A DNA stretch of 64,000 nucleotides from Defluviitaleaceae bacterium (GTDB lineage: Bacteria > Bacillota > Clostridia > Lachnospirales > WQUN01). Under the pieces are notes generated by a model, which saw only the letters and a list, made by a program, of their open reading frames with translations, was not told the DNA's origin and searched no databases. The stretch lies in NCBI GenBank assembly GCA_009777845.1, contig WRLD01000001.1:56177-120176 (forward strand), given 5' to 3'. Of this stretch, positions 35,193-42,445 are shown piece after piece. The translations under genes were made by a program, and so were the position numbers. Within the stretch, counting starts at the first letter, position 1; each line of letters opens with the position of its first letter.

Positions 35193-36293
35193 CTAGGGCA
35201 TAGGCGTAAGCTCCAACAGCCTACCTGCGGGTACATTATCGGGGTTATTTATTCCATTCACTCTAGCGATATGCGCTATGGTGTCGGGGTGCGAATTTCC
35301 GTAATATGCTCGGGCTACGGAGGATAGGCTTCCGCCGCGCGGTACTTCCACCGTGGTGGGCAGCTGTGGCGTGGCAGGTGCGGCTGGCGCGGTCGGCGTA
35401 GCCGCAGGTGCTTCGCCTGGCGTGGCTTCGGGGTCGGGCGCTACTGGCTGCATTTCGCGTAGCTGCCGCTCAAGCTCTGCCTTTTGTGCTTCTAGCTGTG
35501 AAATATTTTCTCTTAGCCCAGGCACAACTACAAGCTCCGCTTCGAGGCCTTCGACCTTTTGCTGTGCCGCGATTAACGCTTCCTGCGCTTCGCCTAGCTT
35601 GCCTCTATATGAAAGCATCTGGAACGTAATCACCGAAAACAGCACGACAAGAACTAGCACGGCTATAGTTATTACCATGCGTACGGGGCTTATCTGCTCC
35701 ATTTCGTATTCTGGCGGACGTACACGGTTGGTGCGAACATCTGTTCTGCCAGGGCGGACAGGTCTGTTTTTGTTGCGCGGCGGCGAAACAAGCTCGCCCG
35801 AATATCTATGGCGGAACGTGTCTAAATCCTCGCTAACAGGTCGATTTTTGGTATCGCCCTTTTTGGGCTGGTGCGGCGGCTCGTCCTGCTCGTGCATTGT
35901 ATGCTCCACAGGTACATTAACCATAACCGCAGGTCTAGGCGATGGGTTTCTTCTTCGCTCGCGCCGTTCGCGAGGGTCTGGCTCGGGCGGCTCGTCATTG
36001 GGGTGCAAAAGCCGCGTCGTTGCGTTTTCGCGCCGTCTTTGGCGGTCTACGACTGGCTCGTCCTCTGGCGGCTCCTCTGGCACTTGCCTGGGTACAGGGG
36101 GACGAGGCCGCGCCTTTTGCGGCGTTTCCTTTGTATTGTAATTCATAACAAACGCGCTTGTTACGTCGGGAGGCTCGTTGCTTGTGGAATCACCGCCCTC
36201 AAAAAGACGGCGTACCGCATTACGAGAAAGATTCTCGCTATACCCCGCGTCTGTTTTTTCTTCTCTTATATTAGGTTCATCTGTATTGCTCAT
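35193..36293 (-). CDS. Membrane-anchored LysM protein
   Basis: 366 aa from ATG 36293 after GGGGAGGA. A long cytoplasmic, charged and Pro-rich region (1-195) precedes one transmembrane helix (VRMVITIAVLVLVVLFSVITF), a coiled coil (GEAQEALIAAQQKVEGLEAEL...), an Ala/Pro/Thr spacer and a C-terminal LysM domain (VEVPRGGSLSSVARAYYGNSHPDTIAHIARVNGI) that binds peptidoglycan. Resembles cell-division or envelope-tethering proteins, but no specific family is recognised. First clearly host-type gene right of the element. Confidence 0.82.
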   Translation of the reverse strand: MSNTDEPNIREEKTDAGYSENLSRNAVRRLFEGGDSTSNEPPDVTSAFVMNYNTKETPQKARPRPPVPRQVPEEPPEDEPVVDRQRRRENATTRLLHPNDEPPEPDPRERRERRRNPSPRPAVMVNVPVEHTMHEQDEPPHQPKKGDTKNRPVSEDLDTFRHRYSGELVSPPRNKNRPVRPGRTDVRTNRVRPPEYEMEQISPVRMVITIAVLVLVVLFSVITFQMLSYRGKLGEAQEALIAAQQKVEGLEAELVVVPGLRENISQLEAQKAELERQLREMQPVAPDPEATPGEAPAATPTAPAAPATPQLPTTVEVPRGGSLSSVARAYYGNSHPDTIAHIARVNGINNPDNVPAGRLLELTPMP

Positions 36294-36394
36294 TCTATTC
36301 TTATCCTCCCCCGCATGAAAATACAAGTTAATATCTAATTTTATTTCTTTTGATAAAGACTGTCAATGTTTTGGCGAATTTTTTTCTTATGATA

Positions 36395-36975
36395 GAACGC
36401 AGACTTACGTGAATTTAGCGGATAAGGGCATGGAACGCGGATTTACGCGGATTTAACGGATTTTCGCGGATTTTTTCGAGGCTAAAACTTACATTTGTAT
36501 GTGAATAAACGGTTGTAGGACACGGATTTAACGGATTTTCACGGATTCCGCGGATTTTGTCCACGTAAATTTACTAAACGGCGATATATTTTCCCACGAA
36601 CGAATCCGCAAAATCCGTGTAAATCCGTTAAATCCGTGTGAAGCCCTTGAAGCCTTTAAATCTACATCTTATCGTCTGTCGTGCCACGCTCCCTCTGTGC
36701 CTCTGTGCCTCTGTGTGAAAAAATCTTTTAAAATAAAGAACGAGGATATACGCTTTACCTATGTTCATTATTTGTCAAAAACCATTTCACACAGAGGCAC
36801 AGAGGCACAGAGGGCGAGAGGCACAGCAGAAATATCAACTAAAATTGATATTAGGGAACGCAGATTTTAATTACACGGATTCTAATAAACGCAAGAAAGA
36901 ATCCGCGAAAATCCGCCAAATCCGCGAAAATCCGCGTTCCATTGCCTTTAAATTATCCAAATCCGCGTTCCATAA
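36395..36975. repeat. Nested palindromic repeat (GGATT arrays around a CACAGAGG element)
   Basis: Between the LysM gene and glnS. GGATT units spaced 9-10 bases form left arms near 36428-36480 and 36520-36560; complementary AATCC units form right arms near 36600-36650 and 36897-36951. Enclosed is a palindrome of CACAGAGG units (arms near 36680-36720 and 36785-36820) around a conserved centre. No gene is supported inside. Confidence 0.8.
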
Positions 36976-36980
36976 ATCAC

Positions 36981-38621
36981 TTAGGAAAACGAAGATTTCA
37001 AAGTAACCGTCCGATTAAACACCAACTCGTCATTATCCCCGCTATCCAGACAAAAATACCCATTACGCATAAACTGGAAGCTATCGCCCGCTTTCGCGTC
37101 TTTTAGGCATGGCTCGCCCAAGGCTTCGTTCATTTCCACCAACGAATTAGGGTTAATTTCCACGCCGCTCTCAGAATCTGGCGAATCCACGACAAAGGTG
37201 TCATAAAGCCGCGCCGTAATCGGTACGGCATGAGCCGCAGATACCCAATGAAGCGTTCCTTTTACCTTACGCGGCGGCTCTGTGCCTGTGCCGCTCTTTG
37301 TCAGTGGGTCGTAGGTGGCGTGTATTTCCGTGATATTTCCTGCTTCGTCCTTGATTACATCCGTGCAGGTGATAAAGTACGCGCCCTTTAGCCGTACCTC
37401 CTTGTTGGGCGCGAGGCGAAAGAACTTCTTGGCAGGTTCTTCCATGAAATCCTCGCGCTCGATATAAATTTCGCGTGAAAAAGGCACTTCTCGGCTACCT
37501 AGGTCATTTTTGGTATGATATTCCAAGGTAAGCATTTCCTGCTCGTTTTCGGGGTAGTTTGTAATAATTACCTTTAGCGGATTAAGCACCGCCATAACAA
37601 CCCTGGCGGTAGACATCAACGCTTCGCGTACGAAAAATTCTAAATAGTCAAACTCGTATTTGCTAGTCGCCTTGTTTACGCCAGTCGCGCCCAAAAACGC
37701 GCGAATCGCCTCGGGCGGATAGCCCCTACGCCGCATACCTCGCAGGGTGACAAGGCGCGGGTCGTCCCAGCCGCTTATTTTGCCGTTTTCGACAAGCTCC
37801 TTGATAAAACGCTTGCCCATGACGGTATTTGTGATACTGATTTTCGCAAACTCAATTTGCCGCGGCTTTTGCGCGAAGTCCAAATTGCTTACATACCAGT
37901 CATAAATCGGGCGGTGGTCCTCAAATTCCAGTGAACAAAGCGAGTGTGTAATGCCCTCAAACGCGTCCTCCAGCGGGTGGGCGAAGTCGTACATGGGGTA
38001 AATGCACCATTCGTCGCCTGTGTTATGGTGTTCCAACCGCATAATGCGGTAAATTACTGGGTCGCGCAGATTCAAATTCTTGGAAGCCATGTCGATTTTC
38101 GCACGTAGCGTTTTCGCGCCGTCGGGAAATTCGCCGTTTTTCATTCTTGTGAATAGGTCGAGGTTTTCCTCTATAGAACGGTTTCGGTATGGGCTTTCCG
38201 TGCCTGGCTTGTCCACTCCGCCAGAATATTCCCGCATTTGTGCCTGCGAAAGGTCGCACACAAACGCAAGCCCCTTTTCAATTAGCCTTACCGCACATTC
38301 ATAAAACCGCCCAAAATAATTTGACGCAAAAAACAGCCTGTCCTGCCAGTCGTAGCCAAGCCAGCGAATATCCTCCTGTATAGCCGTAACAAACTCGCCC
38401 TCCTCGCGTGACGGGTTTGTATCGTCCAGCCGCAAATTGCACTTGCCGCCGTACGCCTTAGCCAGCTCAAAGTTGATATACACCGCCTTTGCGTTACCTA
38501 TGTGAAGATAGCCGCTCGGCTCGGGTGGAAAGCGCGTGACTAGCTCGCTTGTACGTCCGTCTAGGTCTTGGCGTATTGCGTTGTGGATAAATGTTCCTGT
38601 TTCTAGTATTGGGTTTTCCAT
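36981..38621 (-). CDS. glnS: Glutaminyl-tRNA synthetase
   Basis: 546 aa, class I synthetase charging tRNA-Gln. HIGH region PPEPSGYLHIGNAKA (32-46), GlnRS core (LRLDDTNPSREEGEFV; EFAKISITNTV), and the C-terminal beta-barrel anticodon domain. The second ATP signature, usually M/L-S-K-R, reads VMGKRFIKEL here, a Ser-to-Gly change. Length is normal for bacterial GlnRS. Follows trpG by 2 bp on the minus strand and may share its transcript. Confidence 0.96.
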   Translation of the reverse strand: MENPILETGTFIHNAIRQDLDGRTSELVTRFPPEPSGYLHIGNAKAVYINFELAKAYGGKCNLRLDDTNPSREEGEFVTAIQEDIRWLGYDWQDRLFFASNYFGRFYECAVRLIEKGLAFVCDLSQAQMREYSGGVDKPGTESPYRNRSIEENLDLFTRMKNGEFPDGAKTLRAKIDMASKNLNLRDPVIYRIMRLEHHNTGDEWCIYPMYDFAHPLEDAFEGITHSLCSLEFEDHRPIYDWYVSNLDFAQKPRQIEFAKISITNTVMGKRFIKELVENGKISGWDDPRLVTLRGMRRRGYPPEAIRAFLGATGVNKATSKYEFDYLEFFVREALMSTARVVMAVLNPLKVIITNYPENEQEMLTLEYHTKNDLGSREVPFSREIYIEREDFMEEPAKKFFRLAPNKEVRLKGAYFITCTDVIKDEAGNITEIHATYDPLTKSGTGTEPPRKVKGTLHWVSAAHAVPITARLYDTFVVDSPDSESGVEINPNSLVEMNEALGEPCLKDAKAGDSFQFMRNGYFCLDSGDNDELVFNRTVTLKSSFS

Positions 38622-38623
38622 GT

Positions 38624-39193
38624 TTACGCTCCTATTTTTAAGAAATTATCAATAATCCTCTGCCCCAAGGGCGTAAGAATAGATTCTGGGTGAAACTGCA
38701 AGCCAAAAACTGGGTATTCCCTATGCCTAACGCCCATAATTTCGTCGTCCGCCATAGAAATTACCTCTAGCGACTCGGGCAAAGTAGCCCTTATCCCTGC
38801 GAGGGAATGATACCGCGCCACTTGAATAAACGGCGGCAAATCCGCAAAAATGGGGCATTTTGCATCAATCGAGGCCTCGGAGGACATGCCGTGCATAAGC
38901 TGTGCGGCGTAGCCTACCGTGCCGCCAAAGGCTTCAAAAATGGCCTGATGCCCTAGGCATATGCCTAAAATCGGCACATGGGCGTACATCTCCTGCAACA
39001 ACGCGACACAACAGCCTGCGTCCGCGGGACGGCCTGGCCCTGGCGATATAATAATCCTGCTTGGCGCAAGCGACTTTATTTCGGCTACGGTTAGCGTATC
39101 GTTGCGTATGACCCTTATGTCGGGGTTGACCGCGCCTACCGCTTGATATAGGTTATACGAAAAGCTGTCGTAATTATCGACTAAAAGTATCAT
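38624..39193 (-). CDS. trpG: Anthranilate / aminodeoxychorismate synthase glutaminase subunit
   Basis: 189 aa from ATG 39193 after TTGGAGG. Class-I glutamine amidotransferase: MILLVDNYDSFSYNL start, nucleophile in GICLGHQAIFEAFGG, and the His-Glu pair in LQFHPESIL. It passes ammonia to the partner synthase encoded just upstream (ATGA overlap with trpE). It could serve tryptophan or folate (pabA) synthesis; pairing with a TrpE-like subunit favours tryptophan, though no other trp gene is present. Confidence 0.93.
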   Translation of the reverse strand: MILLVDNYDSFSYNLYQAVGAVNPDIRVIRNDTLTVAEIKSLAPSRIIISPGPGRPADAGCCVALLQEMYAHVPILGICLGHQAIFEAFGGTVGYAAQLMHGMSSEASIDAKCPIFADLPPFIQVARYHSLAGIRATLPESLEVISMADDEIMGVRHREYPVFGLQFHPESILTPLGQRIIDNFLKIGA

Positions 39194-40635
39194 GGCTGTG
39201 CCTCCAACGACTTTTTCATTGCTAGGGCTTTGTTCAGACATTCCTCATATTCCGCCAGTGGGTCGCTGTCTGCGACAATTCCCGCGCCGGAGCGGATATA
39301 CACCTTGCCGCCCTTTTTGTAGGCAAGCCGTATGGCAATGCAGGTGTCCATATTTCCTGTAAAGTCAAGATAACCGATTGCGCCGCCGTAAATGCCGCGC
39401 TTGTTTTGTTCCAGCGCGTGGATAATTTCCATGGCGCGTATTTTCGGCGCGCCCGACAATGTGCCTGCTGGTAGCACGGCGGTAATCGCGTCTATGCCTG
39501 TTTTGTCGGGCAGAATTTCGCCGCATACCACTGAGCCGATGTGCATTACATGGGAAAAACGCAGTATTTCCAAGTATTTTTCCACGTATACGCTACCGAA
39601 TTTGCTTATTTTGCCCAAATCGTTGCGGCCTAGGTCTACGAGCATATTATGCTCGGCAAGCTCCTTTTTATTTGAAAGTAATTCCTTTTCTAACGCTATA
39701 TCCTCGGAATCTGTTTCGCCGCGCTTACGTGTACCTGCGAGCGGATAGGCGGAAAGCACGCCGTCCTTTAGCTTGACGAGCGTTTCGGGCGATGCGCCCG
39801 CTATTTCAAACTCCGTTCCGCTAAAATAGAACATATACGGCGATGGGTTAATCGTACGCAAAACGCGGTACGCGCCAAGCAGACTGCCCTCGTAGTCGGC
39901 TTCAAAGCGGTTTGACAGCACCGCCTGGAAAATATCGCCCTCGCGTATATGGAATTTAGCAGTTTCTACCATTTGCATGTATTTTTCCTTAGAAAAGAGC
40001 GGCGTAAGCTCGGAGCATAGGCGGCTTTCTGGGAATTTTGACGGAGTGCCTGCTTCTATAAGCTCACGTAGCTGTGCGAGCCGTTCCTTGCCCTTTTTGT
40101 AATTCTCGTCAAAATCCTGCGTGGGGATATTGGCGATTAGTATAATTTTATTGCGATAATTGTCAAACGCAATCACCGTGTCGAACAGCATTAAATCCAT
40201 GTCGCGGAAATGCTCGTCCGCGCCAAGGTCTAGGCTAGGCTCGGCATATTTTGCATAATCGTACGCAAAATAGCCCACAAGCCCGCCTGTAAAAGGCGGC
40301 AAGCCCTCTACCCTAGGGCTTTTGTGCGTATCTAATATTTCCTGTATGTGCGGACTTGGGTCGGCGGTCTGGAAGGTTCTTGTGCCTTGTGGAGAGGCTA
40401 TGCACATTTCGCCGTTTAGACAGCTGATATGCCACGACGGCTCGTACCCAAGGAACGTATACCGCCCCCAGTGGCGCGTATCTTCCGCGCTTTCTAAGAG
40501 ATAGCAGTGTTCGCTCACGCTTTTTAGCTTTTTTAACAGCATAATCGGCGTAATGCAGTCGGACAGCATTTCCTCACAAATGGGTACTAGGTCGTATTCG
40601 CCCGATAAGGCGAGGGCTTTTGATGCTTCGTACAT
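39190..40635 (-). CDS. trpE: Anthranilate synthase component I
   Basis: 481 aa from ATG 40635, 10 bases after AAGGGAG; a reading from 40686 adds residues not seen in the family. Feedback-site motif LLESAEDTRHWGRYTFLGYEP (LLES) indicates TrpE rather than PabB. Chorismate-binding core: REGDIFQAVLSNRFE, AGASPETLVKL, PLAGTRKRGE, VGRNDLGK-like LGRNDLGKI, GTLSGAPKIRAMEII, and YGGAIGYLDFTGNMD. It makes anthranilate from chorismate with the TrpG subunit encoded next. No leader peptide or T-box seen upstream. Confidence 0.95.
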   Translation of the reverse strand: MYEASKALALSGEYDLVPICEEMLSDCITPIMLLKKLKSVSEHCYLLESAEDTRHWGRYTFLGYEPSWHISCLNGEMCIASPQGTRTFQTADPSPHIQEILDTHKSPRVEGLPPFTGGLVGYFAYDYAKYAEPSLDLGADEHFRDMDLMLFDTVIAFDNYRNKIILIANIPTQDFDENYKKGKERLAQLRELIEAGTPSKFPESRLCSELTPLFSKEKYMQMVETAKFHIREGDIFQAVLSNRFEADYEGSLLGAYRVLRTINPSPYMFYFSGTEFEIAGASPETLVKLKDGVLSAYPLAGTRKRGETDSEDIALEKELLSNKKELAEHNMLVDLGRNDLGKISKFGSVYVEKYLEILRFSHVMHIGSVVCGEILPDKTGIDAITAVLPAGTLSGAPKIRAMEIIHALEQNKRGIYGGAIGYLDFTGNMDTCIAIRLAYKKGGKVYIRSGAGIVADSDPLAEYEECLNKALAMKKSLEAQP

Positions 40636-40670
40636 TTTAGGACACTCCCTTGGGGTTGGTGGGGTTGGTG

Positions 40671-40793
40671 TTACAAACTTGCCCATGCTTCATCTTCCTC
40701 TTGTGTATTCCAGTCCTTGGCTAGTGATTTTTCGGAAAGGAGCATTGTTTCGGAGGGGGCTTTATGTTCGCCCTTAGCAACCTGTGTAATCAT
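40671..40793 (-). CDS. Small 40-residue protein, antitoxin-like
   Basis: ATG 40793 opens a 40-codon frame MITQVAKGEHKAPSETMLLSEKSLAKDWNT...EEDEAWASL. The segment SEKSLAKDWNTQEEDEAW resembles the short C-terminal motif of DUF2281-like and similar small antitoxins. The start overlaps the end of the 65-residue gene by 20 bases, so the two are a coupled pair. Function inferred only from this resemblance. Confidence 0.55.
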   Translation of the reverse strand: MITQVAKGEHKAPSETMLLSEKSLAKDWNTQEEDEAWASL

Positions 40794-40971
40794 ATTGCTC
40801 TGCCCTAACAAGCCCTCCGTCATAATACATTTCTAGGATTCTAGCATGTTCCGCAAGCGTTTTAACTGGCACGCCTTTGTCAAAATATTCCTCGTATATT
40901 TTGTCTAAAAACAGGTTTCTTTCGTGGTTTTCCAGTTGCTTCATTTGGGTTAGGAGTATGTCCGCTGTCAT
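40774..40971 (-). CDS. Small hypothetical protein
   Basis: 65 aa from ATG 40971 after AAAGGGTG. MTADILLTQMKQLENHERNLFLDKIYEEYFDKGVPVKTLAEHARILEMYYDGG is mostly helical and acidic, with no recognised domain. It overlaps a second small gene by 20 bases and lies 138 bases upstream of trpE on the same strand. Could be a regulatory or toxin-antitoxin-like pair. Confidence 0.55.
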   Translation of the reverse strand: MTADILLTQMKQLENHERNLFLDKIYEEYFDKGVPVKTLAEHARILEMYYDGGLVRAEQYDYTGC

Positions 40972-41044
40972 GGCTGTACACCCTTTCTAAATTACCTTGT
41001 GATTGATTATGCCTGTAAAAGTGATTGTTGGCAAGGGTAGATTG

Positions 41045-41506
41045 TTAATCAATCGCCCCATACCCCTGCCGACTAAGCTCCGCTATCCTATCACGCATAT
41101 TTTGCACCGCCTCGGGCGAGTGTCCTTCCCAGTCGGACACCTCGCCGATTATGCGTAACGGCGCTTTTGTGCGGTACGACCTCGTGGGATTGCCTGCAAA
41201 TCGCATGTCGGTGAGGTTTGGGTCGTCGTCTATAGCGCCTGTAGGCTCGACAATGTATATTCTGCCTTTTCCGTCGCCTACGGCTAATTCCGCGCCCCAT
41301 ACCGCCGCGTCCATAGTGGCGGAAAGGTATATATAGCTAGCCCTTTCGCGTTCCCCAAAATTAGACTTATGCCCTGCTTGCAGCAAATCGCCTATTTTGA
41401 GGCTCGCCTTTGTGCCGTGGTATAGCGGGTCGGTTTCCTTTACGTCTTTTCTTATGCCAACGGGGGTGAATGTTTTTTGGTGTTCCTTTAGGTTAAATTT
41501 GTCCAT
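41045..41506 (-). CDS. arr: Arr-type rifamycin ADP-ribosyltransferase
   Basis: 153 aa from ATG 41506, 6 bases after GGAG. Matches the Arr family along its whole length: LYHGTKASLKIGDLLQAG, IYLSATMDAAVWGAELAVG, GRIYIVEPTGAIDDDPNLTD, GNPTRSYRTKAPLRIIGEV. Arr moves ADP-ribose from NAD+ to rifamycins and so inactivates them; chromosomal Arr homologues with unknown natural targets are common. Third gene of an operon with BrnT and a 79-residue protein (14-base overlap). Confidence 0.92.
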   Translation of the reverse strand: MDKFNLKEHQKTFTPVGIRKDVKETDPLYHGTKASLKIGDLLQAGHKSNFGERERASYIYLSATMDAAVWGAELAVGDGKGRIYIVEPTGAIDDDPNLTDMRFAGNPTRSYRTKAPLRIIGEVSDWEGHSPEAVQNMRDRIAELSRQGYGAID

Positions 41507-41732
41507 GATTTTCTCCATTGTTCGCTTGTCGGTATTTCTCAAAAGCCGCCAGCTCGTCAGGGTCATGTTCGAGCAGGTCAAAATCAAATTTTTGCTTGCC
41601 ATTGATAATTTCTGCCACATCTTCGGGGCTGTAGTGTACAGCAATAGAGAAGCCGTTTTTTAGTATGTCCTCATAAAAAGGATTTTTTTGAACCCTCGAA
41701 ACCGCGGGCATTTCTTTAAGACCAAATTCCAT
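41493..41732 (-). CDS. Hypothetical 79-residue protein between BrnT and Arr
   Basis: MEFGLKEMPAVSRVQKNPFYEDILKNGF...; starts within the brnT stop (TAATG) and overlaps arr. Acidic, helical, no classical BrnA ribbon-helix-helix. Its place directly after the toxin makes it the candidate antitoxin; HYSPEDVAEIINGKQKFDFD has no family I recognise. Real gene by tight coupling on both sides. Confidence 0.65.
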   Translation of the reverse strand: MEFGLKEMPAVSRVQKNPFYEDILKNGFSIAVHYSPEDVAEIINGKQKFDFDLLEHDPDELAAFEKYRQANNGENHGQI

Positions 41733-42037
41733 TAAAAAGCACCTCCATGCTCGTATACTTCTTTTTCATATAGGTTAGGCTTTCTTGCAGAAATAATCCG
41801 CACTATATCACCGCCATTCCTATAACAATGGCAAACGGTCAGCAGATTGTCGTACTTGTTTACGCCGATAAGAATAAACCTATCCTCGCCTTGGGAATGT
41901 TCGTCATCATCAATTCTAACAGCCCTTGGGTCAAAAAACGCAGAAGCCGCCATTTTAAATGAAACTCCGTGCTTCTCGATATTGATTAGGTTTTTCTTCA
42001 CGTCCCAATCAAAAAGCCTGCCGCTCATTTCAATCAT
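41732..42037 (-). CDS. brnT: BrnT-family ribonuclease toxin
   Basis: 101 aa matching DUF497/BrnT: LFDWDVKKNLINIEKHGVSFKMAASAFFDP, then HSQGEDRFILIGVNKYDNLLTVCHCYR and the closing RIISARKPNLYEKEVYE. BrnT is an RNase-fold toxin neutralised by BrnA. Typical BrnA is missing; the next gene encodes an unrelated 79-residue protein. Start at ATG 42037, ten bases after GGGGG. Confidence 0.9.
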   Translation of the reverse strand: MIEMSGRLFDWDVKKNLINIEKHGVSFKMAASAFFDPRAVRIDDDEHSQGEDRFILIGVNKYDNLLTVCHCYRNGGDIVRIISARKPNLYEKEVYEHGGAF

Positions 42038-42178
42038 ACCACAATACCCCCAAAAATATAAATCTCACTCCCCATTATACACAAACAACCCCCGAAACAC
42101 AAAGAAACAGGAATTTTTATCTCGCTCCTTAAATAAACTAGCTATAAAGACAAAACCTCCGAAAAAAGGAGTGCTACC

Positions 42179-42385
42179 ATGCGCGAATTTCTAATGCTTA
42201 TAGGCGAGCTATTGTTTATTGCTATGCTGCAAATAATAATATCAACCTCGCTGGAAGAAACAGGACCGAAGTGGCTTATAAAAACAATAAATATCGCCTG
42301 CATACTAATTAGCTATATTTTATTGATAAGATATGTGTATAATCTATACATAGGAGAAATGTCCTCGTTTATAAATTTCTTTTAA
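42179..42385 (+). CDS. Small membrane protein, unknown
   Basis: 68 aa from ATG 42179 after AAAGGAG. Two hydrophobic helices (FLMLIGELLFIAMLQIIIST and IKTINIACILISYILLIRYVYNLYIG). No family recognised. Lies 61 bp upstream of argS on the same strand and may be its first operon partner. Confidence 0.55.
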   Translation: MREFLMLIGELLFIAMLQIIISTSLEETGPKWLIKTINIACILISYILLIRYVYNLYIGEMSSFINFF

Positions 42386-42445
42386 AGCAGGGCAAGCTCG
42401 CACATGAAAAATCGCCGAAGGCGAGTCAAAAGAAAGAGGTAGAAA

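Noticed and set aside
36395..36975. CRISPR array suggested by regular short repeats.
   Set aside because: Repeat units are 5-8 bases at 8-10-base spacing in inverted arms, with no unique spacers and no cas genes.
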